Shown here in pieces: positions 53,368 to 62,010 of a stretch of 64,000 nt of DNA (position 1 is its first letter; each line of letters starts with the position of its first letter). Source of the stretch: Allosphingosinicella indica (GTDB lineage: Bacteria; Pseudomonadota; Alphaproteobacteria; Sphingomonadales; Sphingomonadaceae); assembly GCF_900177405.1 (NCBI RefSeq), contig NZ_LT840185.1, forward strand, positions 434,001-498,000, given 5' to 3'. The notes under the pieces were generated by a model. That model was not told the origin of the DNA and ran no database searches. It saw only the letters and a program-made list of their open reading frames with translations. Made by a program: the position numbers and the translations under genes.

Positions 53368-54337
53368 GATTCAACTCCTTGGCCTTGATCTGATGCAGCG
53401 CGCACCAGTGGATCAGCGCATCCTCGCGCCCGTGCGTCACCCAAACCTCGCGCGGGGCGAGCTCGCGGATCGTGCAGGTCAGCTCGTCCCAATCCGCATG
53501 GTCGGAGAGGATCAGCGGCAGCTCGACGTTGCGCTGGCGCGCGCGCTGGCGGACGCGCATCCAGCCCGAGGCCATCGCAGTGATCGGATCGGGCAGCCGC
53601 CGCGACCAGCGATCGTTGAGCGCGCCCGGCGGGCTCAGCACGATATGCCCCTTGAGCGCGTCCTTCGAAACCCCCGTCGCCGGGCGCAGTTCGCCGAGAT
53701 CGATGCCGTGGCTCTGGTAGAGCGCACACAGCCGCTCCAGCGCGCCATGAATGTAGATCGGATCGGAATGTCCGCGCCCGCGCAGCTCCGCGATCACCCG
53801 CTGCGCCTTGCCAAGCGCATAGGCGCCGACCAGCACGCAGCGATCGGGATTGGCGTGGAGCCGCGCGAGCAGGCGGTCCATCTCAGCGCCGGTATCGGGA
53901 TGCCGGAAGACGGGAAGACCGAAGGTTGCCTCTGTAATGAAGATGTCGCACGGCACGGGCTCGAACGGCGCGCAGGTCGGATCCGGCCGGCGCTTGTAAT
54001 CGCCCGACACCACCACCCGCTCGCCGCCATATTCCAGCACGATCTGCGCCGAGCCAAGGACGTGGCCCGCAGGCACGAAGCGTATATCGACCTCGCCGAG
54101 CCGGACGCTGCCTCCATAGGGCACAGGCTCGCCAGTCTGCGCACCATAGCGACAATCCATGATCGCAAGCGTTTCCGGAGTCGCCCAGACACGACCGTGG
54201 CCGCCGCGCGCATGATCGGCGTGGCCGTGGGTCACCAGCGCCCGCGCCTTCGGCTCGCTCGGGTCGATCCAGACGTCGGCAGGCTTGACGTAAATGCCGC
54301 GCGGATGCGGCGCGATCCAGGAACCGAGGCGGGGCAT
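53339..54337 (-). CDS. Ligase-associated DNA exonuclease (metallo-beta-lactamase/beta-CASP)
   Basis: 332 residues from ATG 54335-54337. The metallo-beta-lactamase HxHxDH is THGHADHARGG (about 48-53); VVVSGDYKR and the later LSDHADWDEL supply the other metal ligands. The beta-CASP region is between. It corresponds to the family 'ligase-associated DNA damage response exonuclease' (TIGR04122), a 3'-processing or 5'-3' nuclease that works with the matching ligase and DEXH helicase. The helicase gene lies 300 nt away in the opposite direction; the ligase gene is 16 kb away. Confidence 0.92.
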   Translation of the reverse strand: MPRLGSWIAPHPRGIYVKPADVWIDPSEPKARALVTHGHADHARGGHGRVWATPETLAIMDCRYGAQTGEPVPYGGSVRLGEVDIRFVPAGHVLGSAQIVLEYGGERVVVSGDYKRRPDPTCAPFEPVPCDIFITEATFGLPVFRHPDTGAEMDRLLARLHANPDRCVLVGAYALGKAQRVIAELRGRGHSDPIYIHGALERLCALYQSHGIDLGELRPATGVSKDALKGHIVLSPPGALNDRWSRRLPDPITAMASGWMRVRQRARQRNVELPLILSDHADWDELTCTIRELAPREVWVTHGREDALIHWCALHQIKAKELNLVGYEDEDD

Positions 54338-54424
54338 AGCCCCTCTGAACGCACGACGCGCCCGAAAGCGCCGACGCAACCGTGCGACCCTTCGATACGT
54401 TGGGCGGCACGAAGGAGAAGCGAC

Positions 54425-54616
54425 ATGGATTCAGGCGGCGCAGGCTGGACACTGATGACGATCATCGGGCCGATCCTGCTCATCGCGGTGATCGCCTGGG
54501 CGGCGCTCCGCAACCGATCTTCCCGGGCGAGCGACGACGAGACCGAGCGCGCCACCCGCGATCTCTATCGCGAGGAGGACAAGGCGCATCGCGGCGAGGA
54601 CGACGACGTTCCCTAA
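54425..54616 (+). CDS. 63-residue membrane protein between the exonuclease and helicase genes
   Basis: From ATG 54425, with a strong AAGGAG Shine-Dalgarno. One transmembrane span (about 8-27, LMTIIGPILLIAVIAWAALR), then a charged cytoplasmic tail ending DKAHRGEDDDVP with many Asp/Glu. Small proteins of this type occur in many sphingomonads; no function is known. It sits exactly between the divergent exonuclease and helicase genes, 27 nt before the latter. Confidence 0.82.
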   Translation: MDSGGAGWTLMTIIGPILLIAVIAWAALRNRSSRASDDETERATRDLYREEDKAHRGEDDDVP

Positions 54617-54643
54617 GCCCAGTTCCACCCCTACATACGCCGC

Positions 54644-57052
54644 ATGAGCCTCCCGCCCGTCATTGCCGAATGGTTCGCGGGGAAAGGCTGGGCGCCGCGG
54701 CCGCATCAGACGGCGATGCTAGCTGCTGCTCAGGCGGGGCAATCGGCGCTGCTGATCGCCCCCACCGGCGCCGGCAAGACGCTCGCCGGCTTCATCGCGA
54801 CGCTCGCCGAACTCGTCGCGCATCCGACCGACCGGCTGCACACGCTCTACATTTCGCCGCTGAAGGCTTTGGCGGTGGATGTGCAGCGTAACCTGCTCAA
54901 CCCGCTTGCTGAGATGGACCTGCCGATCCGGGTAGAGACGCGCACCGGCGACACCCCCGCCGACCGCAAGGCGCGGCAGCGCGTCCGCCCGCCCCAGATT
55001 CTGCTGACCACACCCGAATCGCTCAGCCTGCTGCTCAGCCATGAGGATAGCGCGACCCTGTTCGCCGGGCTGAAGGCGGTCGTCATCGACGAGATCCACG
55101 CCTTTGCGACCGGCAAGCGCGGAGATCTGCTCAGCCTCTCGCTTTCGCGGCTGGAGAAGCTCGCGCCCGGCTATCGCCGCGTCGCGCTCTCTGCCACCGT
55201 TGCCGATCCCGAAGCCTATCAGGGCTGGCTCGCGCCGCATGGCGACATCGGCGCGGTTGCGCTGGTTCAAGGCGATCCCGGCGCTGCGGCCGACATTCGC
55301 ATCATGCTGCCGGACGAGGACCGCGTGCCCTGGTCCGGGCATTCGGGGCGCTGGGCGGCGGCGCACGTCATGCGGCAGATCGAGGCGCACCGCACCACGC
55401 TGGTCTTCTGCAACACGCGCAGCCTCGCCGAGCTGATCTTCCAGGATCTGTGGGCCGAGAATGACGCCAACCTGCCGATCGGCGTCCATCACGGATCGCT
55501 CTCGCTGGAAGCGCGGCGGAAGGTCGAGGCGGCGATGGCGGACGGCCGGTTGCGCGGTCTCGTCTGCACCGCCAGCCTCGATCTCGGCGTCGACTGGGGC
55601 GATGTCGATCTCGTCGTGCAGATGGGCGCGCCCAAGGGCTCGTCGCGGCTGCTCCAGCGCATCGGCCGCGCCAACCACCGGCTCGACGAGCCGAGCCAAG
55701 GCATCCTCGTCCCCGGCAACCGCTTCGAATATCTGGAGGCGCGCGCCGCGCTCGACGCGATCGGCGAGAAGGAGCTTGATCCCGACATCTTCCGTCCCGG
55801 CGCGCTCGACGTTCTCGCGCAGCATGTCATGGCCGTCGCCTGCGCCGGGCCGTTCGACGAGGCGGCGCTGCTCGACGAAGTGCGGAGCGCGGCCCCTTAT
55901 GCGGGGCTGACCGCCGAGCTGTTCTCCGCCGTGCTGGGCTATATCGAGAGCGGCGGCTATGCGCTGCGCGCATATGACCGGTTCAAGCGGCTGACCAAGG
56001 GGCCGGACGGGCTGTGGCGGGTCAGCCACCCGCGCTTCATCCAGCAGCATCGCATGAATGCCGGCATCATCGTCGACGCGCCGCTGCTCGACGTGCGCTT
56101 CCGCAACGGCCGCAAGCTCGGCACCGTCGAGGAATATTTCGCCTCGACGCTGTCGGTCGGTGACACTTTTTTCTTCTCGGGCCTGAGTCTGGAGGTGGAG
56201 CGGATCGACGGCACCGATCTCTTCGTTCGCGCGACCACCCGCCCGGCGCGGGTCCCTACCTATGTCGGCGCGCGCATGGCGATGACCACCAACCTCGCCG
56301 ATCGCGTTCGGCACTTCCTCAACGAACGGGAGCAGTGGCCGCGCTTTCCCGACGACGTGCGCGAGTGGCTGGAGATGCAGGACCGCCGCTCTACCCTGCC
56401 CCGCCCGGACGAGCTGCTGATCGAAACCTTCCCGCTCGAAGGCCGGCACAATATGGTGATTTACAGCTTCGAAGGCTGGAACGCGCACCAGTCGCTCGGC
56501 ATGCTGCTCACCCGGCGGATGGAAAGCGCGGGCCTGAAGCCCACCGGCTTTGTCGCGAACGATTATGCGCTCGCCTGCTACGGGCTGGAGCCGATCGCCG
56601 ATCCCGCCGCGCTACTCTCTCCCGACATCCTCGAACATGAATTCGTCGAATGGGTACAGCAGTCGCACCTATTGAAGCGCGCCTTCCGCGAGGTGGCGGT
56701 GATCGGCGGCCTCGTCGAGCGCAACCATCCGGGCAAGCGGAAGACAGGAAAGCAGGTCACCTTCTCGACCGACCTCATCTACGACGTGCTGCGCCGCTAC
56801 GAGCCCGATCACCTGCTGCTGAAGGCGGCGTGGGAGGATGCGCGGACGCGGATGACCGACGTGGGCCGCCTCGCCCGCCTGCTCGACCGCGCGGCAGAGA
56901 CGATGGTCCACGTCGATCTGCCGCGCATCTCGCCGATGGCCGTTCCCGTCCTCGTCATCATCGGCCGCGAACGCGTCGCCGAAGGCACCGCGGACGACGC
57001 GCTCCTCATCGAAGCGGAAGCGCTGGCGGAACTGGCAATGCGGGAAGATTAA
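54644..57052 (+). CDS. Ligase-associated DEXH-box helicase (Lhr-like)
   Basis: 802 residues. Motif I APTGAGKT (39-46), motif II DEIH (near 150), motif III SAT, motif VI LLQRIGRANH, then the Lhr-core winged-helix and C-terminal domain. It matches the family 'ligase-associated DNA damage response DEXH box helicase' (TIGR04121), a 3'-5' Lhr-core helicase that translocates on ssDNA and unwinds RNA:DNA hybrids. Partners are the exonuclease at 53.3 kb and the ligase at 35.9 kb. The PdeM phosphoesterase gene that often follows is absent; an M20 peptidase gene on the other strand starts after 3 nt. Confidence 0.94.
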   Translation: MSLPPVIAEWFAGKGWAPRPHQTAMLAAAQAGQSALLIAPTGAGKTLAGFIATLAELVAHPTDRLHTLYISPLKALAVDVQRNLLNPLAEMDLPIRVETRTGDTPADRKARQRVRPPQILLTTPESLSLLLSHEDSATLFAGLKAVVIDEIHAFATGKRGDLLSLSLSRLEKLAPGYRRVALSATVADPEAYQGWLAPHGDIGAVALVQGDPGAAADIRIMLPDEDRVPWSGHSGRWAAAHVMRQIEAHRTTLVFCNTRSLAELIFQDLWAENDANLPIGVHHGSLSLEARRKVEAAMADGRLRGLVCTASLDLGVDWGDVDLVVQMGAPKGSSRLLQRIGRANHRLDEPSQGILVPGNRFEYLEARAALDAIGEKELDPDIFRPGALDVLAQHVMAVACAGPFDEAALLDEVRSAAPYAGLTAELFSAVLGYIESGGYALRAYDRFKRLTKGPDGLWRVSHPRFIQQHRMNAGIIVDAPLLDVRFRNGRKLGTVEEYFASTLSVGDTFFFSGLSLEVERIDGTDLFVRATTRPARVPTYVGARMAMTTNLADRVRHFLNEREQWPRFPDDVREWLEMQDRRSTLPRPDELLIETFPLEGRHNMVIYSFEGWNAHQSLGMLLTRRMESAGLKPTGFVANDYALACYGLEPIADPAALLSPDILEHEFVEWVQQSHLLKRAFREVAVIGGLVERNHPGKRKTGKQVTFSTDLIYDVLRRYEPDHLLLKAAWEDARTRMTDVGRLARLLDRAAETMVHVDLPRISPMAVPVLVIIGRERVAEGTADDALLIEAEALAELAMRED

Positions 57053-57055
57053 TCC

Positions 57056-58570
57056 CTATTTCGCCGCCGCCATTTCGTAGAGAAAATCGACATAGGCCAT
57101 CGTCGCGTCGTCGAGACCCGCGACCTTGGGATTGCTGCTTTCGATGACGAAATATTCGTCGGGGGCATGCGCGCCGCCGCCGTGGCCGATGCCGAATTGC
57201 GCAGCGGGGAGCTTGAGCGGCGGGCCGGTGAAGACGACGCCCGGCCACGAGCCGGCCGAGCGTGGCACCAGCGAATAAGTGATGCCGGCGCGTTCCAGCA
57301 CCGCTTTTTCGGCGCGGACGAGCGCGCTTTCCTCGGGCGTCTCGGTCGGGCCGTAACCGCCCGAAACGTTGACCTCGATATCCGGGAAGCCGGCCTTGAC
57401 GAGATGTGCCTTCAGTTTCGTCACCGCCTCGTCCTTCGTCATGTCGGGGACGAGACGGAGATCGATCTTTGCCTCGGCGCGGCCGGGCAGCACGGTCTTG
57501 CCGCCGGGGCCGGTGTAGCCCGACACCAAGCCCTGGATGTTGATCGTCGGCTGCGAGGCGAGCCGTTCCAAGCTGGTTTGGAAATCCTCGTCGCCGATCC
57601 AGCGCTCGACCCCCATCAGCCGCTTGAGGTCCGCCTCGTTCGACTGTCGCGCGCCTTCCGCGATCAGCGCCTTTTGGCGGGCGGAGAGCGGCTGGACATG
57701 CTCGAACCAGCCTTCGACCGCGGGCGTATGACCGTCCTTTGCGATCAGCGTGTCGAGCGCCTGCACCAGCCGCCAGGCAGGGCTGTCCACGCGCGCCATG
57801 TTGCTGGAGTGGATGTCCTTCTTCGGCCCCCGCCCCCATTTCTCACCGCTCGAGATGAGCTGGAGTTCAACCGCACCCTTGGCGCCCAGCGTCAGCGTGA
57901 CGTTGCCGTTCGGCCCCTGGCTCGCGGAGGGAATGATGACGCCCTCGCACTTCTTCATCGCCGCCAGCACTTCGGGATCGGCGATCACCTGATGGAAATG
58001 CGGCGAGGCGATTTCCTCCTCGCCCTCGCAGACCAATGCGATGTTGACGGGCAGCTTTCGCCCCGCTGCGCGGATCGCATGCAGCGCACCGAGGAAGGCG
58101 GCTTCCGGCCCCTTCTGGTTCACTGCGCCGCGCCCCATGATCGCCTTGCCCTCGGGCCGGTCGACGATCCGCGCCTCCAGCGGCGGCGACGACCATTCGG
58201 CGGAATCGAACTGCTTAACGTCATACATGAAATAGATGCCGATCCAGCGCTTGGCGCCCGCGTCCAAGGTCGCGAACACGCCCGGTACGCCGTCGGTCTT
58301 GACGATCCGCGCCTTCTGGAAGCCCGCGTCCTTGGCGAGGCCGACCATATATTCGGCGCCGGTATCGACGTTGAGGCCTTCCGCCGCGATCGTCGGGTGC
58401 TTGATCCAGTCCTGGATGCGCTTGACCGTCGCATCATGCCCGGCCGCCACGGCCTTGCGGATCGCGTCCATGTCGCCGCGCTGCGCGAGCGCCGCGCCCG
58501 GCGTCAGCAGCACGGCCGATGCGGCGGCGCCGGCAAGAATGGAACGGCGGTCGGTGGCGAAATCGGTCAT
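57056..58570 (-). CDS. M20-family peptidase, Tat-signal
   Basis: 504 residues from ATG 58568-58570; the open frame to 58627 is not needed. The N-terminus TDFATDRRSILAGAAASAVLL has adjacent arginines before a hydrophobic stretch ending ALAQ, a Tat-type signal. Metal-site features: the Asp in YFMYDVKQFD, ALVCEGEEEIAS with the catalytic Glu, and IGHGGGAHAPDEYF with the late His. M20 peptidases of the ArgE/DapE/CPG2 type cut small acyl or dipeptide substrates; the exact one is unknown. It is convergent with the helicase gene. Confidence 0.9.
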   Translation of the reverse strand: MTDFATDRRSILAGAAASAVLLTPGAALAQRGDMDAIRKAVAAGHDATVKRIQDWIKHPTIAAEGLNVDTGAEYMVGLAKDAGFQKARIVKTDGVPGVFATLDAGAKRWIGIYFMYDVKQFDSAEWSSPPLEARIVDRPEGKAIMGRGAVNQKGPEAAFLGALHAIRAAGRKLPVNIALVCEGEEEIASPHFHQVIADPEVLAAMKKCEGVIIPSASQGPNGNVTLTLGAKGAVELQLISSGEKWGRGPKKDIHSSNMARVDSPAWRLVQALDTLIAKDGHTPAVEGWFEHVQPLSARQKALIAEGARQSNEADLKRLMGVERWIGDEDFQTSLERLASQPTINIQGLVSGYTGPGGKTVLPGRAEAKIDLRLVPDMTKDEAVTKLKAHLVKAGFPDIEVNVSGGYGPTETPEESALVRAEKAVLERAGITYSLVPRSAGSWPGVVFTGPPLKLPAAQFGIGHGGGAHAPDEYFVIESSNPKVAGLDDATMAYVDFLYEMAAAK

Positions 58571-58647
58571 GCGGCAGGCCCCTCTTTGTCCGCGGCAAAT
58601 AAGGACCAAAGCGGCGGGCACGTCCACCCCCGGCGGACGCGAGGCGT

Positions 58648-59190
58648 TTAGTCGCCGTCGGGGCCGAGCGCGGCATCCAGATCGCGCGGGCGGAGGAAGC
58701 GGCGGAGCGTGCCCTTCCCCTCCGCCGCATCGCGCCAGCGATCGACCGGGAGATGGATCTCGGCGAGCGTGCCGGTGGGATATTTCTCCAGCACCGCCGC
58801 GCGCAATTCGCCGCCGTCCTCCTCGGACGTCAGGTGCAGCGTCAGCAGCTCAAGCCCCGGATTGTGGCCGACGATGAGCAGCGTATCGACCGCATCGTCG
58901 GTCGCCTGGACGATTTCCAGCAGCACTTCGGGCGCGGCGAGATAGGCGCGGCGATCCCAAACCGGATCGAAGGCGGTGCCATAGCCCTCGCCCGCGCCCT
59001 CCAGCGTTTCGGTCACCCGCGCGGCAGGCGACGCGACGACGAGATCGAAGCCGAGCGCGGCATCGCGCATCGCCCGGCCCATAGCGCGCGCGGCGCGGCG
59101 GCCCTTCTCGTTGAGCGGCCTGTCGAAATCCGGGCTGCCGCGCTCGCCCCATCCGGCCTTTGCGTGGCGCAGCAGAGTGAGTGTCTTCAT
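58648..59190 (-). CDS. SixA-like histidine phosphatase
   Basis: 180 residues from ATG 59188-59190. Phospho-His motif LTLLRHAKAG (His9), second His in LLIVGHNPGLE (His109), plus RPLNEKGRRAARAMG, typical of the SixA branch of histidine phosphatases. SixA removes phosphate from His of phosphorelay proteins in E. coli; whether this one acts on a phosphotransfer protein is inference. Its ATG overlaps the DinG-like helicase stop (59187-59190), so they are coupled. Confidence 0.9.
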   Translation of the reverse strand: MKTLTLLRHAKAGWGERGSPDFDRPLNEKGRRAARAMGRAMRDAALGFDLVVASPAARVTETLEGAGEGYGTAFDPVWDRRAYLAAPEVLLEIVQATDDAVDTLLIVGHNPGLELLTLHLTSEEDGGELRAAVLEKYPTGTLAEIHLPVDRWRDAAEGKGTLRRFLRPRDLDAALGPDGD

Positions 59191-61910
59191 GCCGTTCCTT
59201 CGCGGGCCGCAGCGTCCGCGCCGTGATGCCGCAAAGCGGCGGCGGTGGAAAGGCCGCGCACCGCCGCCACCGCATCCGACAGCGCGACGCGCCGGATCGG
59301 GACACCCGCCGGAAAGGCATTGAGCAACCGTGACGGCGTAGCGGCCGAGAGGAGCACGAACTTGCCGCTGTCCCCTTGGCGCCGGATGAGGCGGCCGAAC
59401 GCCTGCGCGAGCCGGGCGCGCACGACGCGATCGTCGTGCCGCGTGCCGCCCCCCGCCACCCGCCGCGCGGCGTGGAGCACTGTGGGGCGCGGCCAAGGCA
59501 CGCCTTCCATCACCACCAGCCGCAGCGACCGGCCCGGCACGTCGACGCCATCGCGCAGCGCGTCGGTGCCGAGCAGCGAGGCGTGCGGATCGTCGCGGAA
59601 GATATCGACCAGCGTGCCCGTATCCATCGGATCGACATGCTGCGCGTAGAGCGGAAGCCCGGCTCGGGCGAGCCGGTCGGCGATGCGGGCATGGACCGCC
59701 TTCAACCGCTGGATCGCGGTGAAGAGGCCGAGCGTGCCGCCCTCCGCCGCCTCGATAAGCCGCGCATAGGCGCCTGCAAGGCTGGCGATGTCGCCGCGCT
59801 TGATGTCGGTGACGATCAGCACTTCGCTCGCATTGGCATAATCGAACGGGCTTTCCGCCTCGAAATGCGCGGCCTGCTGCGGCAGGTGCATCGCGCCGGT
59901 GCGCGCCTCGGCGGCGGGCCAATCCTCGCACCCGCGCAGCGTCGCCGAGGTCACCAGCACGCCGTGCGCGGGCTTGAGCACCGCTTCGGCGAGCGGGCGC
60001 GTCGGATCGAGCCAGCGGCGGTGGAGGCCGATGTCGAACTCGCGCCCGTCGATGCGGTCGACCGCCAGCCAGTCGACGAAATCGGGATCGGCCGGCCCGC
60101 CGATCCGCGCGGCGAGCGCGATCCAGGCGGCGATCGTCTGCGTGCGCCAGGAAAGCCCGCCGATCGCGCCTTCCACCCGCGCCCGCGCCTGCCCGTCGAG
60201 CCAGTCCGGCGCATCTTCCAGCACCGCCTCCAGTCGCCGCCCGAGCGCGACGAGCGGGCGCAGCAGCAGCTCCAGCGCCTCGACCGCGGGCGCCGCCGCA
60301 TCAACGATCGCGCCGTCGAGCTCGGCCATTTCGGTCTCGAGGCCGTAGCCCGCATCCTGCGCCGTAGCGCGCGCATAGACCGCGCCGCGCACCGCCGCGA
60401 GAAGCGCCTCCAACGGACCATAGGGCGAACCCTCGCCGATCCGCCGCAGCCAATCGTCGCCGGGCAGCAGCCGCGCCGCCTCAACCGCCGCGTCAAGCGC
60501 CGCCGCGCCCGCTTCGTCATAGGAAGCGACGTCCATCAGCCGTGCGGAGAGACCCCGCCGTCGGCCGCGCGACTTGCCCTCGGGCCCGACGATCCAGCGC
60601 CGAAGCTCGATCGTCTCCTGCCCGGTCAGCGCCGCGGCGAAGGTGGAATCGGCGGCGTCGAACAGGTGATGCCCCTCGTCGAACACGATCCGCGCGGGCG
60701 CCTGCCCGGCCTCCCGCCCGCGCGCGGTGTTGACCATCACCAGCGCATGATTGGCGATCACGAGATCGGCGCCCTGGCTCGCGCGGCTCGCGCGCTCGAT
60801 GAAGCAGCGGCGATAATGCGGGCAGCCGGCATAAACGCATTCGCCGCGCCGATCGGTGAGCGCGGTTGCGCCCGCGCGGCGGAACAAGGTGGGCAACCAG
60901 CCGGGGAGATCGCCGCCTACCATATCGCCGTCGCGCGTGTAGGCGGCCCAGCGTGCGGCGAGCTGCGCGAGGATCGCGGCGCGGCCCGCGAACCCGCCCT
61001 GCAGCGCATCCTCGAGGTTGAGCAGGCAGAGATAATTCTCGCGCCCCTTGCGGACGACCACCTTCTGCCGCCGGTCGGCCGCATCGGGGTAGATACGCTG
61101 CGTCTCGCGATCGAGCTGGCGCTGCAGCGCCTTGGTGTAGGTCGAAATCCACACCGCCCCGTCCGCCTCGCGCGCCCAAAGGGACGCGGGCGCCAGATAG
61201 CCCAATGTCTTGCCGATCCCGGTGCCCGCCTCGGCAAGCAGCATCTCGGGCGCGCCGTCCGCGCGGCGCGGCGCGAAGGCACGGGTCGCCGCGGCGGCAT
61301 AGGCACGCTGACCCTCGCGCATCTCCGCGCCGCCGCCAGCCAGCTCCGCAAGCCGGTCGATCGCGGCCTCCTCAGCGATGCGGACCGGGCGTGGCTGCGA
61401 GCGCGGCGGTGCCTCCTCCCATTCGGGCAGGCGCGAGAACAGCCAGCGCTCGTCGCGCTCGGGCCGCTGGAGCCGGTCGGCGATCAGCGGCGCCCACGGC
61501 CAGCGCAGCCGGTACAGCGCCTGCGCCGAGGCCCATGCGCCTTCGCGCTCTGGCCAGTTGGTCTCCAGCACGCCGAGCAGTGTCTCGGCCGCGATGCGAA
61601 GGAAGGGCGCGGCAGCGGCATCGTCCGCCGGCGGTTCTAGCTCCAGCGCATCGGCGATGCCCTTGGGCGTCGGCACGGCGAACCGCGCCGGATGGACGAA
61701 CGCGAACAGCTCAAGGAGATCGAGGCCCGAAAGCTCGGGATAGCCGAGCCGCTGACCGACCAGCGGTGCGTTGAGGAGGATCACCGGCGTCTCCGCCGCC
61801 CGCGCGATCGCCGCCCCGCGCCCGATGCCGGCAACGCTACCGTCCGCATCGGCGATCCAGATGCCGCCGTGGGTCGCGTGGAGGGCGGGATGTGGAAGAG
61901 CTCGGTTCAT
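59187..61910 (-). CDS. DinG/XPD-type ATP-dependent DNA helicase
   Basis: 907 residues from ATG 61908-61910. The N-terminal 200 residues are a family-specific region. Walker A is AEAGTGIGKT (near 280), Walker B IVFDEGHHLFD, and the Fe-S Cys pattern is ENYLCLLN plus ECVYAGCPHYRRCF (four Cys), as in XPD/DinG. C-terminal motifs are SATLRGCE, FTAIQRLK and RLAQAFGRLIRRQGD. Such 5'-3' helicases resolve R-loops, forks and G4. It is followed by sixA with a 4-nt overlap. No LexA box is visible. Confidence 0.94.
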   Translation of the reverse strand: MNRALPHPALHATHGGIWIADADGSVAGIGRGAAIARAAETPVILLNAPLVGQRLGYPELSGLDLLELFAFVHPARFAVPTPKGIADALELEPPADDAAAAPFLRIAAETLLGVLETNWPEREGAWASAQALYRLRWPWAPLIADRLQRPERDERWLFSRLPEWEEAPPRSQPRPVRIAEEAAIDRLAELAGGGAEMREGQRAYAAAATRAFAPRRADGAPEMLLAEAGTGIGKTLGYLAPASLWAREADGAVWISTYTKALQRQLDRETQRIYPDAADRRQKVVVRKGRENYLCLLNLEDALQGGFAGRAAILAQLAARWAAYTRDGDMVGGDLPGWLPTLFRRAGATALTDRRGECVYAGCPHYRRCFIERASRASQGADLVIANHALVMVNTARGREAGQAPARIVFDEGHHLFDAADSTFAAALTGQETIELRRWIVGPEGKSRGRRRGLSARLMDVASYDEAGAAALDAAVEAARLLPGDDWLRRIGEGSPYGPLEALLAAVRGAVYARATAQDAGYGLETEMAELDGAIVDAAAPAVEALELLLRPLVALGRRLEAVLEDAPDWLDGQARARVEGAIGGLSWRTQTIAAWIALAARIGGPADPDFVDWLAVDRIDGREFDIGLHRRWLDPTRPLAEAVLKPAHGVLVTSATLRGCEDWPAAEARTGAMHLPQQAAHFEAESPFDYANASEVLIVTDIKRGDIASLAGAYARLIEAAEGGTLGLFTAIQRLKAVHARIADRLARAGLPLYAQHVDPMDTGTLVDIFRDDPHASLLGTDALRDGVDVPGRSLRLVVMEGVPWPRPTVLHAARRVAGGGTRHDDRVVRARLAQAFGRLIRRQGDSGKFVLLSAATPSRLLNAFPAGVPIRRVALSDAVAAVRGLSTAAALRHHGADAAAREGTA

Positions 61911-62010
61911 CGGGGCGCACTCAGGCGGCAGAAATCGCTGGGCATCGGGCGGCGCGGCGTTATCTGCATGGGCCACGCTATACAGATTCAACCCGGACGA
62001 ACCAGAACAA

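Noticed and set aside
53159-54616. Long plus-strand frame (485 codons) running through the exonuclease gene into the 63-residue membrane protein
   Set aside because: Only the last 63 codons, from ATG 54425 with a strong Shine-Dalgarno, make a sensible protein. The rest is antisense to the exonuclease gene.
59376-61640. Long antisense open frame (754 codons) opposite the DinG-like helicase gene
   Set aside because: The helicase frame has Walker motifs and the four Fe-S cysteines. The opposite frame is an Arg/Ala-rich shadow.
61911-62010. Possible SOS box between the DinG-like helicase gene and lysK
   Set aside because: Several GAAC words occur near 61999-62016, but their gaps are 2, 4 and 10 nt, not 7. 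They lie at the lysK start, not in a sensible operator position for the helicase.
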